From Mesorhizobium sp. NZP2077 (GTDB taxonomy: Bacteria; Pseudomonadota; Alphaproteobacteria; Rhizobiales; Rhizobiaceae), in contig NZ_CP051293.1 of NCBI RefSeq assembly GCF_013170805.1, positions 2,176,001-2,240,000 of the forward strand: 64,000 nucleotides of DNA, written 5' to 3'. A model generated the notes under the pieces. The model was not told the DNA's origin. It did no database searches and saw only the letters and a list, made by a program, of their open reading frames with translations. This document shows, piece after piece, positions 1-7,855 of this stretch (positions are counted from its first letter, which is position 1; every line of letters starts with the position of its first letter). A program made the translations under genes and the position numbers.

Positions 1-28
1 ACGCCAGAGCGATAAGCAGGAGCCTCAT
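1..28 (-). CDS. Start of a gene running off the left edge (possible secreted protein)
   Basis: Only the first nine codons are inside the window, reading MRLLLIALA on the minus strand. A hydrophobic run straight after the start looks like the beginning of a signal peptide. A weak purine-rich stretch (AGGAC) lies a few bases upstream of the ATG. No function can be given from nine residues, and the call rests only on the start context. Confidence 0.35.
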
Positions 29-174
29 CGTCCTAATTTAGCACACCCTGAAACAATGGCCGCGCTTGAGTTCCTTACGGATTCGTAAGTGGCCGTTTCT
101 GGCAGCGCCAGCTAACCATCCATAGGCAGCGAACGGCACATTTGCAGCCCGGTGGGCCTCCACCTGCCGAAACA

Positions 175-213
175 AAAGGCCCGCTGCCCGCTCACCAGTA
201 GGCAGCGGGCTTT
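175..213 (-). terminator. Rho-independent terminator of the small gene at 250-453
   Basis: A perfect 10-base inverted repeat (GCCCGCTGCC at 179-188 with GGCAGCGGGC at 201-210) is followed on the minus strand by a T-rich tail (CTTTTGTTT). It sits about 40 bases beyond the stop of the minus-strand gene at 250-453, the expected place for its terminator. Confidence 0.75.
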
Positions 214-249
214 ACTAGCCGCCACCGTAAGCGGCAAGCGACAACGCAG

Positions 250-453
250 CTATTCGGCTGATCCATTGTCGGTGAAGGGCGAGGCGCTCGGCACGCACTG
301 TACCGACCAGCCGGCGGGTGTCGGCTGCTTCTGATATTCGGTGATCGCGGCGGTGCACTGTTCGCGCTTGTCGAAGGTGCTGGGCAGCACCACCATGCCG
401 CCCTGCGGGCCGGCGATTACCAGATACCAGACCAGAACTGCGGTAGCAGCCAT
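250..453 (-). CDS. Small hypothetical protein, 67 aa, possibly exported
   Basis: A 67-residue protein of unknown function. A hydrophobic N-terminus (residues 2-15, AATAVLVWYLVIAG) may be a signal peptide or anchor. The rest has two cysteines (in REQCTAA and VQCVPS), which could form a disulfide in the periplasm. The start is well supported: a strong AAAGGAG ribosome-binding site lies six bases upstream. A rho-independent terminator follows the stop. Good start context plus a terminator make this a real gene despite its size. I do not recognise the family. Confidence 0.65.
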   Translation of the reverse strand: MAATAVLVWYLVIAGPQGGMVVLPSTFDKREQCTAAITEYQKQPTPAGWSVQCVPSASPFTDNGSAE

Positions 454-656
454 GTGAACTCCTTTGCGCTACTCAGTAGAAAACGTGAAGGCCTATGAAC
501 GCGCCTCGGGTGGCGGAAGAAAGGCCGCGCCGCACGATATCGACGCGTCCGCCACAAGATTCGCGATGTTGCACGTTACGTGCGGGAGGCAAGGTCGAAA
601 ATGAGCCGCGCGGTGCCCCTAACGATTTTCCACTCCCGCACAGAAGGTTGCGCTTA

Positions 657-869
657 TTAGCCGCCGCCGTCGACACCACCACCGCTGCCGCCCGCTTGGC
701 TAAAGACAACCGTGCCGTCGTGTTTGCGAACTTCTACCGCCACGACGCCGTCATCCTGCTGTCGAGCAGCGAACGTCGCCTGGGCATGCTCCCTGGCGTC
801 CTTTTCGGCATCGAACGGCGCCTTTTCAACCACGCCTTGCCTACCGTACCAAATCACTGTGTAGACCAT
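657..869 (-). CDS. Small hypothetical protein, 70 aa, glycine-rich tail
   Basis: A 70-residue protein that begins MVYTVIWYGRQGVVEK and has a charged middle (DAEKDAREHAQATFAA), suggesting a small alpha/beta fold. The last 12 residues are almost all glycine (GGSGGGVDGGG). A GGGAGCG ribosome-binding-like sequence precedes the ATG. It has the same orientation as the small gene at 250-453. No function is assigned, and it could be a chance frame in GC-rich DNA, though codon use looks coding. Confidence 0.5.
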   Translation of the reverse strand: MVYTVIWYGRQGVVEKAPFDAEKDAREHAQATFAARQQDDGVVAVEVRKHDGTVVFSQAGGSGGGVDGGG

Positions 870-984
870 CGTTACGGCGCTCCCGGTCGCCGAGCGCGAA
901 ACTATGCGCCATGTCGCTGGTTGGCTCCATAGTGGGCCGCTGATCCGTAACCCAGTCGAGACATCGAAATCGGGAGTAATCCTG

Positions 985-1260
985 CTATTTGAGTGGCACC
1001 GTCACATCTATGCTGAATTCGTCCCCGACCGCCCAGGTCTGCGGGATTAGCGCGCTCCACAAGTTGGTGCCGCCGTGGTGGTTCATGTTTATGGTCGTGC
1101 CACTGTCAGCCACAAAGCAAGCCCCGGCCAGTGTATGAAGTGCCTGAATCCAACCCCTGAACTGTTCCGACGGCGCGACCGTTAGCCGATACCCCGGCAG
1201 GGCGGCCGGGAAGGAAGTTGGCGGGTGTGGATCCGCAGTGGTGCAAGCTTGATCGCAGCG
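985..1260 (-). pseudogene. Open frame without a start codon, possible gene remnant
   Basis: Ninety-two codons are open between two stops on the minus strand, but no ATG, GTG or TTG sits where a full-length product could start. The translation reads like protein, with stretches such as FRGWIQALHTLAGACFVAD and QTWAVGDEFSIDVTVPLK at the end. The style suggests a phage structural or fibre-like C-terminus, but that is only an impression. Most likely it is the 3' end of a truncated gene in the scarred left edge. Confidence 0.3.
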
Positions 1261-1365
1261 CTAATCTGGGGTTTCGTGTCGGAAGAGGGATACCGCCAAT
1301 ACAGTGCTGCCACTGAATTCGTTTGCTAACTCGACTCTTCTGCAAGTTATAGGGCGGTTTGCAGT

Positions 1366-1388
1366 CTTAAATCGTGTCCCCGCAACCA
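1366..1388 (+). other. tRNA 3'-end-like fragment (initiator Met type), candidate attachment site
   Basis: The 23 bases run from a T-loop-like CTTAAATC through GTGT to CCCCGCAACCA. This matches the layout of a tRNA 3' half: T-loop, five T-stem bases, seven acceptor bases (CCCCGCA), discriminator A and CCA. The acceptor strand and CCA are those of initiator tRNA-Met. The 5' three quarters of a tRNA are absent: no pairing T-stem strand and no anticodon arm are visible upstream. Such fragments are typical att scars of tRNA-integrating elements. Confidence 0.4.
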
Positions 1389-1408
1389 GTTTCGTCATAA
1401 TACCCTAA

Positions 1409-1437
1409 CCGCGCCGGTCTAACCGGGGCGGTTTTTT
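1409..1437 (+). terminator. Rho-independent terminator downstream of the tRNA-like fragment
   Basis: An imperfect 10-base stem (CCGCGCCGGT at 1409-1418 with ACCGGGGCGG at 1422-1431, one mismatch) is followed by six T residues at 1432-1437. It reads in the plus direction although no plus-strand gene lies upstream, only the tRNA 3'-end-like piece 20 bases before. It may be a terminator carried with that fragment. Confidence 0.6.
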
Positions 1438-1504
1438 GCGTTTCGAGGTTTGAGAATGTCCGGATTGCGCCCACGGGGTACCCATCTGGCCAGAGCAGCG
1501 GTGG

Positions 1505-1780
1505 CTACGATTTCGGGCGACGGTTTTCTGCGGTGGGTTTCGGCGGTGCGCGACCCGCAGCCCTGCGCTCGTCTACGATATGCCGAAGGTTGTCGATGCC
1601 ATCTTCGGTGAGGACGACGATAGGTTCGCTCAATTCGGATGCGGGATAGTCGTCGTAGGCGCTCAGGCAACCGTCTTCCGAGAACATCTCGATCGAGCAA
1701 TCGCGCAAAAAGTCTTCGTCCTCTTCGAGCATCTCAGCCACATATTTGAGGGTGTAAAGAGCTGAGTTGCGATATCCCAT
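1505..1780 (-). CDS. Hypothetical acidic protein, 91 aa
   Basis: A 91-residue protein with a strongly acidic first half (EMLEEDEDFLRDC, SEDGCLSAYDDYP) and a basic, proline-rich tail. A GAGG motif seven bases upstream supports the ATG. The acidic, compact N-terminal two thirds suggest a soluble protein, perhaps an inhibitor or partner protein, but no family is recognised. It is flanked by the orphan terminator and by the interrupted DUF6429 gene, so it is part of the scarred accessory edge. Confidence 0.5.
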   Translation of the reverse strand: MGYRNSALYTLKYVAEMLEEDEDFLRDCSIEMFSEDGCLSAYDDYPASELSEPIVVLTEDGIDNLRHIVDERRAAGRAPPKPTAENRRPKS

Positions 1781-2190
1781 CTGACGGCCTCAAGATCCGA
1801 TTTGCATGTGAGCTCAATAATGAAAGGCCCGATCAGGCAGATGCTGCGACCGTCAAAGAGCTTCAATTCCAGGGAAGCTAATCCTTGAGCCGTGTGATGG
1901 CGTGTTCGCGATGCATGAGAGAACATCGGCCTGCCGGGCCTGCGGATCGACGTCGGTGAGCTTTGCGAGGTGGTGATCAGCGTCGCCATGAAGGCGGCCC
2001 GCTTCGGCGCTCATGGCGTCGGCCGCGTAAACAGAGCGCGAAACAGCTCCTCCGAGCGTCTAAGACCCTCATCCGTCAACACCAAGGATTTTGCCTTGTT
2101 GACCGGGTCGGCGATCAGTCCTTTCCGGTGAAGTCGATCCGTCACGTCCCAGTCAAAGCCCTTCCAGGCGCACCGTTCATCGTGCGGCGT

Positions 2191-2204
2191 TGACCTGCCA
2201 CTGA
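2191..2204. repeat. Left inverted repeat of the IS3-family element
   Basis: TGACCTGCCACTGA, perfectly complementary to 3451-3464. It starts with the TG dinucleotide typical of IS3 ends and directly follows target copy GCGT. Confidence 0.9.
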
Positions 2205-2256
2205 GAATTTCCTCCATCTGAGATTAGAGTCCGGCCCTTGATCGAAGGACGGACTG

Positions 2257-2523
2257 ATGAAGAGAAAGCGGTTCACGGAAGAGCAGATCATTGCGGTTCT
2301 GCGCGAGCACGAGGCGGGAGCGAAGGCGGGCGATTTGGCTCGCAAGCACGGGGTCTCGGAGGCGACGCTGTATAATTGGAAGGCGAAGTATGGCGGGATG
2401 GACGTGTCCGACGCCAAGCGGCTGAAGGCGCTGGAAGACGAGAACGCCAAGCTGAAGAAGCTGCTCGCCGATCAGATGCTGGAAGCCTCGGCGCTGCGCG
2501 AGCTTCTGTCAAAAAAATGGTAG
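2257..2523 (+). CDS. IS3-family transposase OrfA (helix-turn-helix protein)
   Basis: An 88-residue protein with the HTH of the transposase_8 family ([18 protein letters not shown] ... [16 protein letters not shown], residues 4-46), then a leucine-zipper-like coiled coil ([19 protein letters not shown]). It binds the element ends and, by ribosomal slippage, forms the N-terminus of the full transposase. It ends at a TAG just past the slippery A7 and overlaps orfB in the -1 frame. Confidence 0.93.
   Translation: MKRKRFTEEQIIAVLREHEAGAKAGDLARKHGVSEATLYNWKAKYGGMDVSDAKRLKALEDENAKLKKLLADQMLEASALRELLSKKW
2511..2517 (+). other. Programmed -1 frameshift site (A AAA AAA)
   Basis: Seven consecutive A residues lie immediately before the orfA stop. 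OrfA is in one frame and orfB in the -1 frame, exactly as used by IS3 elements to make an OrfAB fusion. Slippage here joins ...LLSKK to MVGPAVKR. Confidence 0.75.
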
Positions 2524-3446
2524 GGCCCGCCGTTAAGCGCGAAGCCGTCGCGCATCTGCAGGCCGTCATGGGCTTGTCGGAGCGTCGGGCCTGTTCCTTC
2601 GTCGGCGCCGATCGCAGGATGATCCGCTACCAGTCCCGGCGTCCGCCCGAGACGGAGCTGCGTGGCAGGTTGCGCGACCTCGCCAACGAGCGCCGACGCT
2701 TTGGCTACAGGCGGCTGTTCATCCTGCTCAGGCGCGAGGGCGAGGCATCTGGGGTCAACCGCATCTATCGTCTCTACCGCGAGGAAGGCCTGACGGTGCG
2801 CAAGCGCCGGGCAAGGCGGCGAGCGGTCGGCACGCGGGCGCCGATCCTGGTCGAGGCAAAGCCAAACGCGCGCTGGTCGCTGGATTTCGTGCATGACCAG
2901 TTCGCCTGCGGCCGCAGGTTCCGCGTGCTCAACATCGTCGACGACGTGACGCGCGAATGCCTGGCCGCGATCCCGGACACCTCGATCTCCGGCCGTCGGG
3001 TTGCCCGTGAACTGACGGAACTGATCACCCACCGCGGCAAGCCGGGCATGATCGTCTCCGACCACGGCACCGAGTTTACCTCGAACGCCATCCTCGCCTG
3101 GTCGAAGGATTGCAGGATCGAATGGCACTACATCGCGCCGGGCAAGCCGATGCAGAACGGTTACGTCGAGAGTTTCAACGGCCGGATGCGCGACGAGCTG
3201 TTGAACGAGAGCCTCTTCTTCGGTCTCGACCACGCCCGAAGCGCCATCGCCGAATGGAGGGAGGACTTCAACACCGCCAGGCCACATTCCTCGCTCGGCT
3301 ACCAGACCCCGGCAGCCTATGCCGAGGTCATCACCGCAACCGGCTCCGACGCTGTGCTGATGGAAGGCTCCGCGCCTCCGCCGGTTGCTCAACCCGCGCC
3401 ACAAGGCGTAACAAAAACGGTCGAGGCTCTAATCGCAGCTGGATGA
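2517..3446 (+). CDS. IS3-family transposase OrfB (DDE integrase-like)
   Basis: The catalytic half of the transposase, about 309 residues from the first in-frame ATG. It has an HTH_21 region ([14 protein letters not shown]) and a retroviral-integrase-like core. The catalytic acidic residues are visible: the first Asp in WSLDFVHDQ, the second in [11 protein letters not shown], and the Glu in [14 protein letters not shown]. It is probably made mainly as an OrfAB fusion by -1 slippage at 2511-2517, so its own ATG may not be used. It ends 18 bases before the right end of the element. No inactivating change is seen. Confidence 0.93.
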   Translation: MVGPAVKREAVAHLQAVMGLSERRACSFVGADRRMIRYQSRRPPETELRGRLRDLANERRRFGYRRLFILLRREGEASGVNRIYRLYREEGLTVRKRRARRRAVGTRAPILVEAKPNARWSLDFVHDQFACGRRFRVLNIVDDVTRECLAAIPDTSISGRRVARELTELITHRGKPGMIVSDHGTEFTSNAILAWSKDCRIEWHYIAPGKPMQNGYVESFNGRMRDELLNESLFFGLDHARSAIAEWREDFNTARPHSSLGYQTPAAYAEVITATGSDAVLMEGSAPPPVAQPAPQGVTKTVEALIAAG

Positions 3447-3450
3447 CAGT

Positions 3451-3464
3451 TCAGTGGCAGGTCA
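3451..3464. repeat. Right inverted repeat of the IS3-family element
   Basis: TCAGTGGCAGGTCA, the complement of the left end at 2191-2204, ending in CA and followed directly by the second copy of the GCGT target. Confidence 0.9.
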
Positions 3465-3700
3465 GCGTCAGCCAAAGCAGCGCCAGGACTGCATCATCGA
3501 TCTTGGCAGCAGTCATTATTTTACGTCGCGAAGACTGGCCACTCCCGCTCCGCGCCATTCCCGGGCGTTATCGAGGCGCCGGTCGCCTACAGCAGATATG
3601 AAACTGCTCGCGCGAGGCACAGAAAGGCAACGATCGGAGCCTCAATCTGACGGTTTGCGGTGAATCAAAGCCCGGTCCATCCATTGGGTTAAAAACGCTT

Positions 3701-3716
3701 GCGGCCATCTGGCCGC
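3701..3716. repeat. Hairpin in the leader of the stress protein gene
   Basis: A perfect 7-base inverted repeat, GCGGCCA-TC-TGGCCGC, lies 23 bases upstream of the universal stress protein start. It has no T-tract, so it is more likely a leader structure or operator than a terminator. Confidence 0.35.
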
Positions 3717-3738
3717 TGTTGGGACAGAGGCGAATCCG

Positions 3739-4575
3739 ATGAAACTCATGACATGTCTCTTGCTGACTACATATCCCGAGGCGAATACGGTGAAGATCGC
3801 TTCGAATGCAGCGGCGCTCGCCAGGCAATTGGGGGCAGCGCTTCACGCTATCGCCGTGAATGTCGATATTCCCGACGTTTCGAACGCGCTATCGAGCTAC
3901 CTGCTGGATCTCCCAAGCAAGATCCGGGAGGTCGAGGCGACCAGCCGCAAGTATGGCAAGACCTTGCTCGAGGCAGTGGCTAAGGAGGCCTCACAGGGCG
4001 GCGTAACCTTAAGCACGCAGGAGATAACGGCGCCCCCGGCGTTGATGGGCGATACAGCGGCCGAGCACTCTCGCTATTTCGATATCTGTCTGGTCGGCTG
4101 GGCACCGGACAACCCCTCAGCGCGGGTGACTGCCGAGGCGCTGGTATTCGGCTCAGGACGGCCGACGCTGCTCCTTCCCGACTACGATGACGTTGGCGTT
4201 GTTGGTCATGTTGTCATCGCCTGGGATGGCAGTCGGGTGGCGGCAAGGGCCGTCGCAGATGCGAGGCCGTTTCTGGAACTCGCCTCCAAGGTTACTGTTG
4301 TCACGGTGACCGACGAAAAGCCGCTTCCCGGAAAAGACATCGGCGAACGCCTCGCGCGAGGCCTGATTATGCGCGGATTGACGGTCGAAACCGCTTTGAT
4401 CCAGGCTGGATCTCGTTCGATTGCTGCCGCTCTCCAGGAGCACGCCCTAAAGATCGGTGGCAAGCTGCTGGTCATGGGAGGATATGGTCATTCGCGGGTC
4501 AGGGACTTCGTGCTCGGCGGCGCAACTGAAGGGGTTCTCGCGGATCTGCGGCTTCCTATCCTCCTGTCGCACTGA
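3739..4575 (+). CDS. Universal stress protein, tandem Usp domains
   Basis: A cytoplasmic protein of 278 residues, twice the size of a single UspA domain, so it carries two. The second domain (about residues 154-278) begins HVVIAWDGS and ends with the nucleotide-binding signature GGYGHSRVRDFVLGG, which resembles the G-x2-G-x9-G pattern of ATP-binding Usp proteins. The first domain is degenerate in that loop. Such proteins act in stress and low-oxygen survival. The P-type ATPase starts 24 bases downstream on the same strand, so they are probably co-transcribed. A GAGGCG sequence precedes the ATG at suitable spacing. Confidence 0.88.
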   Translation: MKLMTCLLLTTYPEANTVKIASNAAALARQLGAALHAIAVNVDIPDVSNALSSYLLDLPSKIREVEATSRKYGKTLLEAVAKEASQGGVTLSTQEITAPPALMGDTAAEHSRYFDICLVGWAPDNPSARVTAEALVFGSGRPTLLLPDYDDVGVVGHVVIAWDGSRVAARAVADARPFLELASKVTVVTVTDEKPLPGKDIGERLARGLIMRGLTVETALIQAGSRSIAAALQEHALKIGGKLLVMGGYGHSRVRDFVLGGATEGVLADLRLPILLSH

Positions 4576-4599
4576 AATAGCGTCTTGTGAGAGCTGGCG

Positions 4600-7203
4600 A
4601 TGACATTGGCTGACAGTCCGTCCGAAAGAGTTGACATGCCCCAGCCTATCGCGACGGCCGATGCGTTTCCCGGCCTTTCAGAGGCCGAGGCGCAAGCCAG
4701 GCTTGCCGCCGAAGGCTACAACGAACTGCCGAGGTCCAACCAACGCACGCCCTTGCGGATTGCCTTCGAGGTCATTCGCGAGCCGATGCTGGCGCTCCTG
4801 CTTGGCGGCGGCGTTGTCTATCTCATTCTGGGCAATCTGGAGGAAGCGCTGATCCTGCTGGCCTTTGCCACGATGTCGATCGGCATAACCATCATACAGG
4901 AGACACGCACCGAGCGTGTCCTGGAGGCGCTGCGTGATCTCACCAGCCCTCGCGCCCTGGTCATACGCGGTGGTGAACGCAAGCGCATTGCCGGTCGCGA
5001 GGTTGTCCGGGGGGATCTCGTCGTACTCGGCGAGGGTGACCGGGTGCCGGCCGATGCCAGGCTTGTCCAGAGCCAGGATCTGCAGAGCGACGAATCCCTG
5101 CTGACCGGCGAATCCGTACCGGTCCGAAAGATTGCTGCCGACGGCGCCCCGCCACTGAGCGAATGCCGACCAGGCGGTGACGACCTTCCTTTCATATTCT
5201 CGGGTTCGCTGATCGTTCGCGGTTCAGGCATGGGCGAAGTCCTGGCGACGGGGCGACGAAGTGAAATCGGCAAGATAGGGCACTCGCTGAGTTCAATGGA
5301 GACAGAACCGCCGCGATTGCAGGCACAGATGCGGCGCGTTGTACGCATTTTCGCAATGGTCGGCGGCGCGGTCAGCGTCGTCGCCGTCTTGCTTTATGGG
5401 CTTCTGCGGGGCGGATGGCTTGACGCCGTGCTCGCAGGCATCGCGCTCGGCATGTCCATGCTGCCGGAAGAGTTTCCCGTCGTGCTCACGATCTTCATGG
5501 CCATGGGTGCGTGGCGCATATCACAGGCGCGCGTCCTGACCCGCAGGGCCGCGGCGATCGAAACCCTTGGTTCGGCGACGATCCTTTGCACCGACAAGAC
5601 AGGAACTCTCACCGAGAACCGGATGACGATTGCCGAACTTCGGACGGCGGATGGAAAGTCGTTTCGGATGGCGGACAACCCGGGCACCGATCTGCCGGCG
5701 GCATTCGCCGATCTGACCGAGATCGGAGCGCTTGCCAGTGCCGAGATTCCTTTCGACCCCATGGAGATCGCATTTCACAAGCTCGCCAAGGAACGGCTGT
5801 CCAAACGCAAGATACTGGAGGATCCGGATTGGGAACTGGTCCGCGCCTATCCGCTTCGACCCGGTCTGCTGGCGATGTCGAATGTCTGGCAATCGACACG
5901 TGGCGATGGCAATTCGCTGGTTGCGGCAAAAGGCGCGCCAGAGGCGATCGGGGCGCTGTGCCATCTGAACGCAAAGGAATTCAAGGCCCTGAAGGGCTCG
6001 GTCGAGGCCATGGCGGCCGAGGGGCTGCGCGTGCTCGGCGTGGCCCGTGTATCCCGTCGCGGCGGCGCCTTGCCGGAGACGCAACACGATTTCAAATTTG
6101 AGTTCCTCGGACTTGTCGGCCTGACCGATCCACTGCGCGCAAGTGTCCCAGATGCCGTAAGCGACGCGCGTTCAGCTGGAATCAGGGTGATGATGATCAC
6201 CGGCGACTACCCGGCAACCGCCAAGGTGATCGCACGCCAGGCCGGCCTCGATGCCGAGAGGATCGTGACCGGCAGTGAGATGCAGGCGCTCAATGACGAG
6301 GAGCTGGCTTTGCGTGTGAAAACCGCGACAGTGTTCGCGCGCATCATGCCCGAACAGAAGCTTCGCATCGTCAGCGCGTTGAAGTCGAATGGTGAAATCG
6401 TTGCCATGACTGGCGACGGGGTCAACGACGCCCCATCGCTCAAGGCAGCCAATATCGGCATTGCCATGGGAGGTCGTGGCACAGACGTAGCGCGCGAAGC
6501 GTCGGCGATTGTTCTGCTCGACGACGATTTCGGTTCGATCGTCAAAGCCGTTCGGCTTGGCCGCCGCATCTTCGACAATCTGCGCAAGGCCATGGGGTTC
6601 ATCTTCGCGGTCCACGTTCCGATAGCAGGTCTCTCGCTGTTGCCCCTACTGTTTGGCCTGCCAATCCTGTTCGGGCCAATACATATCGCCTTTCTGGAGA
6701 TGGTGATCGATCCGGTGTGCTCGCTGGTCTTCGAGGCTGAAACCGAAGAAGACGATGTGATGCGCCGTCCGCCTCGCAACCCGGATGCGCCCTTGTTCTC
6801 CGGCGCCTTGATCGGGTGGGGGCTTGTTCAGGGGACGCTCGCCTTCGCATTTCTCGCGGGCATCTATCTTGTCGCCCTGAAGCAGGGCATGGCTGAGAAC
6901 GAAATCCGAGCCCTGATATTTTTCTCGCTGGTGCTGACAATCGTCGGGCTGATTTTTGCCAATCGCTCCTTCAGCGCATCACTGTTGACCGCGATTACCA
7001 GGCCCAATCGATCGCTCATGATTGTTGTCGTGGTCGTCGCTTCGATGCTGAGCGGGACACTCCTGTGGCCGTTCGCCACCGATCTCTTCCGCTTCGGACC
7101 GCTGCATCTCAACGACCTGGCAGTGACGATTGCGTCGGGGTTTGCCGTGTTGGCATGCCTGGAGTTGCTGAAGCCACTCTGGCGGAAGCAACTGAAGGGC
7201 TAG
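4600..7203 (+). CDS. P-type cation-transporting ATPase (Ca2+-ATPase-like)
   Basis: An inner-membrane ATP-driven cation pump of 867 residues. Order: cation-ATPase N-terminal domain (residues 24-75), two membrane helices, actuator domain with LLTGES, helices 3-4 with MLPEEFPVVLT, the phosphorylated Asp in CTDKTGTLTENRM (about residue 331), nucleotide domain, hinge MTGDGVNDAPSLKAA, and C-terminal helices with EMVIDPVCSLVFEAE. No heavy-metal CPC motif is present, so this is type II-like rather than a copper or zinc exporter. PEEFP replaces the usual PEGLP of calcium pumps, so the ion is uncertain. Its pairing with a universal stress protein is a common rhizobial arrangement linked to stress. Confidence 0.92.
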   Translation: MTLADSPSERVDMPQPIATADAFPGLSEAEAQARLAAEGYNELPRSNQRTPLRIAFEVIREPMLALLLGGGVVYLILGNLEEALILLAFATMSIGITIIQETRTERVLEALRDLTSPRALVIRGGERKRIAGREVVRGDLVVLGEGDRVPADARLVQSQDLQSDESLLTGESVPVRKIAADGAPPLSECRPGGDDLPFIFSGSLIVRGSGMGEVLATGRRSEIGKIGHSLSSMETEPPRLQAQMRRVVRIFAMVGGAVSVVAVLLYGLLRGGWLDAVLAGIALGMSMLPEEFPVVLTIFMAMGAWRISQARVLTRRAAAIETLGSATILCTDKTGTLTENRMTIAELRTADGKSFRMADNPGTDLPAAFADLTEIGALASAEIPFDPMEIAFHKLAKERLSKRKILEDPDWELVRAYPLRPGLLAMSNVWQSTRGDGNSLVAAKGAPEAIGALCHLNAKEFKALKGSVEAMAAEGLRVLGVARVSRRGGALPETQHDFKFEFLGLVGLTDPLRASVPDAVSDARSAGIRVMMITGDYPATAKVIARQAGLDAERIVTGSEMQALNDEELALRVKTATVFARIMPEQKLRIVSALKSNGEIVAMTGDGVNDAPSLKAANIGIAMGGRGTDVAREASAIVLLDDDFGSIVKAVRLGRRIFDNLRKAMGFIFAVHVPIAGLSLLPLLFGLPILFGPIHIAFLEMVIDPVCSLVFEAETEEDDVMRRPPRNPDAPLFSGALIGWGLVQGTLAFAFLAGIYLVALKQGMAENEIRALIFFSLVLTIVGLIFANRSFSASLLTAITRPNRSLMIVVVVVASMLSGTLLWPFATDLFRFGPLHLNDLAVTIASGFAVLACLELLKPLWRKQLKG

Positions 7204-7855
7204 AAGCAGATTCTATGAGCCGAGACACGACCAGTCGTCGGCTGGAGAAGAGTTGGTTGTGAACAAAGGTTGGAAAAGTGAAGGACGCCCCAAGACGAAC
7301 CTTTTCGGCGTTGACACAATGAACGCCGACAATCCACGAACTCGCGGATGACGGCGTTGGGCAGTCCATCCTTTGCAATGTCGCCGGAGCTGCGGAGCGG
7401 GCAGGGCTGCTGACGACGAAAACACACGCCGTTCGCCTTTTGTGCTTCGAAAGTCGCATAAATGGCAGAGTGGAACGCGGAGCTGGAGCGTCGATGGCGA
7501 GTGCTGGGCAAAATGATGCCATAGGCAGCTGATTCCTTAGGCCTGCCGTGCATGGACAAGCAGGGCAACAATGCAAGCATGGTCGTATTCGAGGAGCGGT
7601 CGGGTCGATCAATTCCTACGAAAAATCCGCTCGAAGCGTACAGAACGTCGTCGCCGGCACCGACGCTAGCCGTCCAGCGCTCTGCCAAGCGCTTCACGCG
7701 AGGTCTGAGACAGCCTTGTCGCGATAACGGTTTCTCATGGGCCCATGCGATGTACTTATTTGCTGTCGCGCCCTAGCCAAATTACCGTTTTGCACCGGCC
7801 AAGGCTCACTCAGACGAAGTCGAGGCCGTGGTTCCAATCAATGGGAGTGGCGGAA
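7204..7855. other. Non-coding or degenerate stretch, no supported gene
   Basis: About 650 bases between the ATPase and the first transporter gene. Open frames exist on both strands (for example minus 7200-7697), but none has a recognisable domain, convincing start signal or protein-like composition throughout. The last 100 bases must hold the promoter of the downstream transporter operon. No clear terminator for the ATPase gene is visible. Confidence 0.5.

Larger units (their letters stand above)
2191..3464 (+). mobile_element. Complete IS3-family insertion sequence (IS407-like), 1274 bp
   Basis: The ends are inverted repeats: TGACCTGCCACTGA at 2191-2204 and its complement at 3451-3464. A 4-base target duplication, GCGT, flanks it (2187-2190 and 3465-3468). 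Inside are overlapping orfA and orfB with a slippery A7, the standard IS3 arrangement. The 4-base duplication and short orfA fit the IS407 subgroup. Both frames are intact, so the element could still be active, and the exact duplication implies a fairly recent insertion. Confidence 0.92.
2011..3516 (-). pseudogene. DUF6429 family gene split by an IS3-family insertion
   Basis: The gene is in two pieces. The 5' piece (3516 down to 3465) encodes MTAAKIDDAVLALLWL, and the 3' piece (2190 down to 2011) encodes HDERCAWKGFDWDVTDRLH onward to the stop. Removing the element at 2191-3464 and one copy of the duplicated GCGT joins them in frame across Thr-Pro to give a 75-residue protein. The core AWKGFDWD...DRLH.KG.I.DPVNKAKS and the leucine-rich start are hallmarks of DUF6429, a small family common in rhizobia and of unknown function. 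The continuous frame beginning at 2217 borrows nine residues from the IS end and is an artefact of the insertion. Confidence 0.85.

Noticed and set aside
495..932. A 145-codon plus-strand frame near the left edge
   Set aside because: Arg/Pro-rich, no start signal, and overlaps a better minus-strand candidate at 657-869.
1320..1390. A complete tRNA gene at the tRNA-like fragment
   Set aside because: No complementary 5' T-stem strand, anticodon arm or 5' acceptor strand is present upstream; only the 3' quarter matches.
1663..1989. A 108-codon minus-strand frame
   Set aside because: Overlaps the better supported gene at 1505-1780 in another frame and has no ribosome-binding site or domain.
2472..3404. 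A 310-codon minus-strand frame inside the IS3-family element
   Set aside because: Antisense to orfB, which has the full set of catalytic residues; no independent support.
7109..7697. Minus-strand frames downstream of the P-type ATPase
   Set aside because: Overlap the ATPase 3' end or lack any domain; composition is not convincingly coding.
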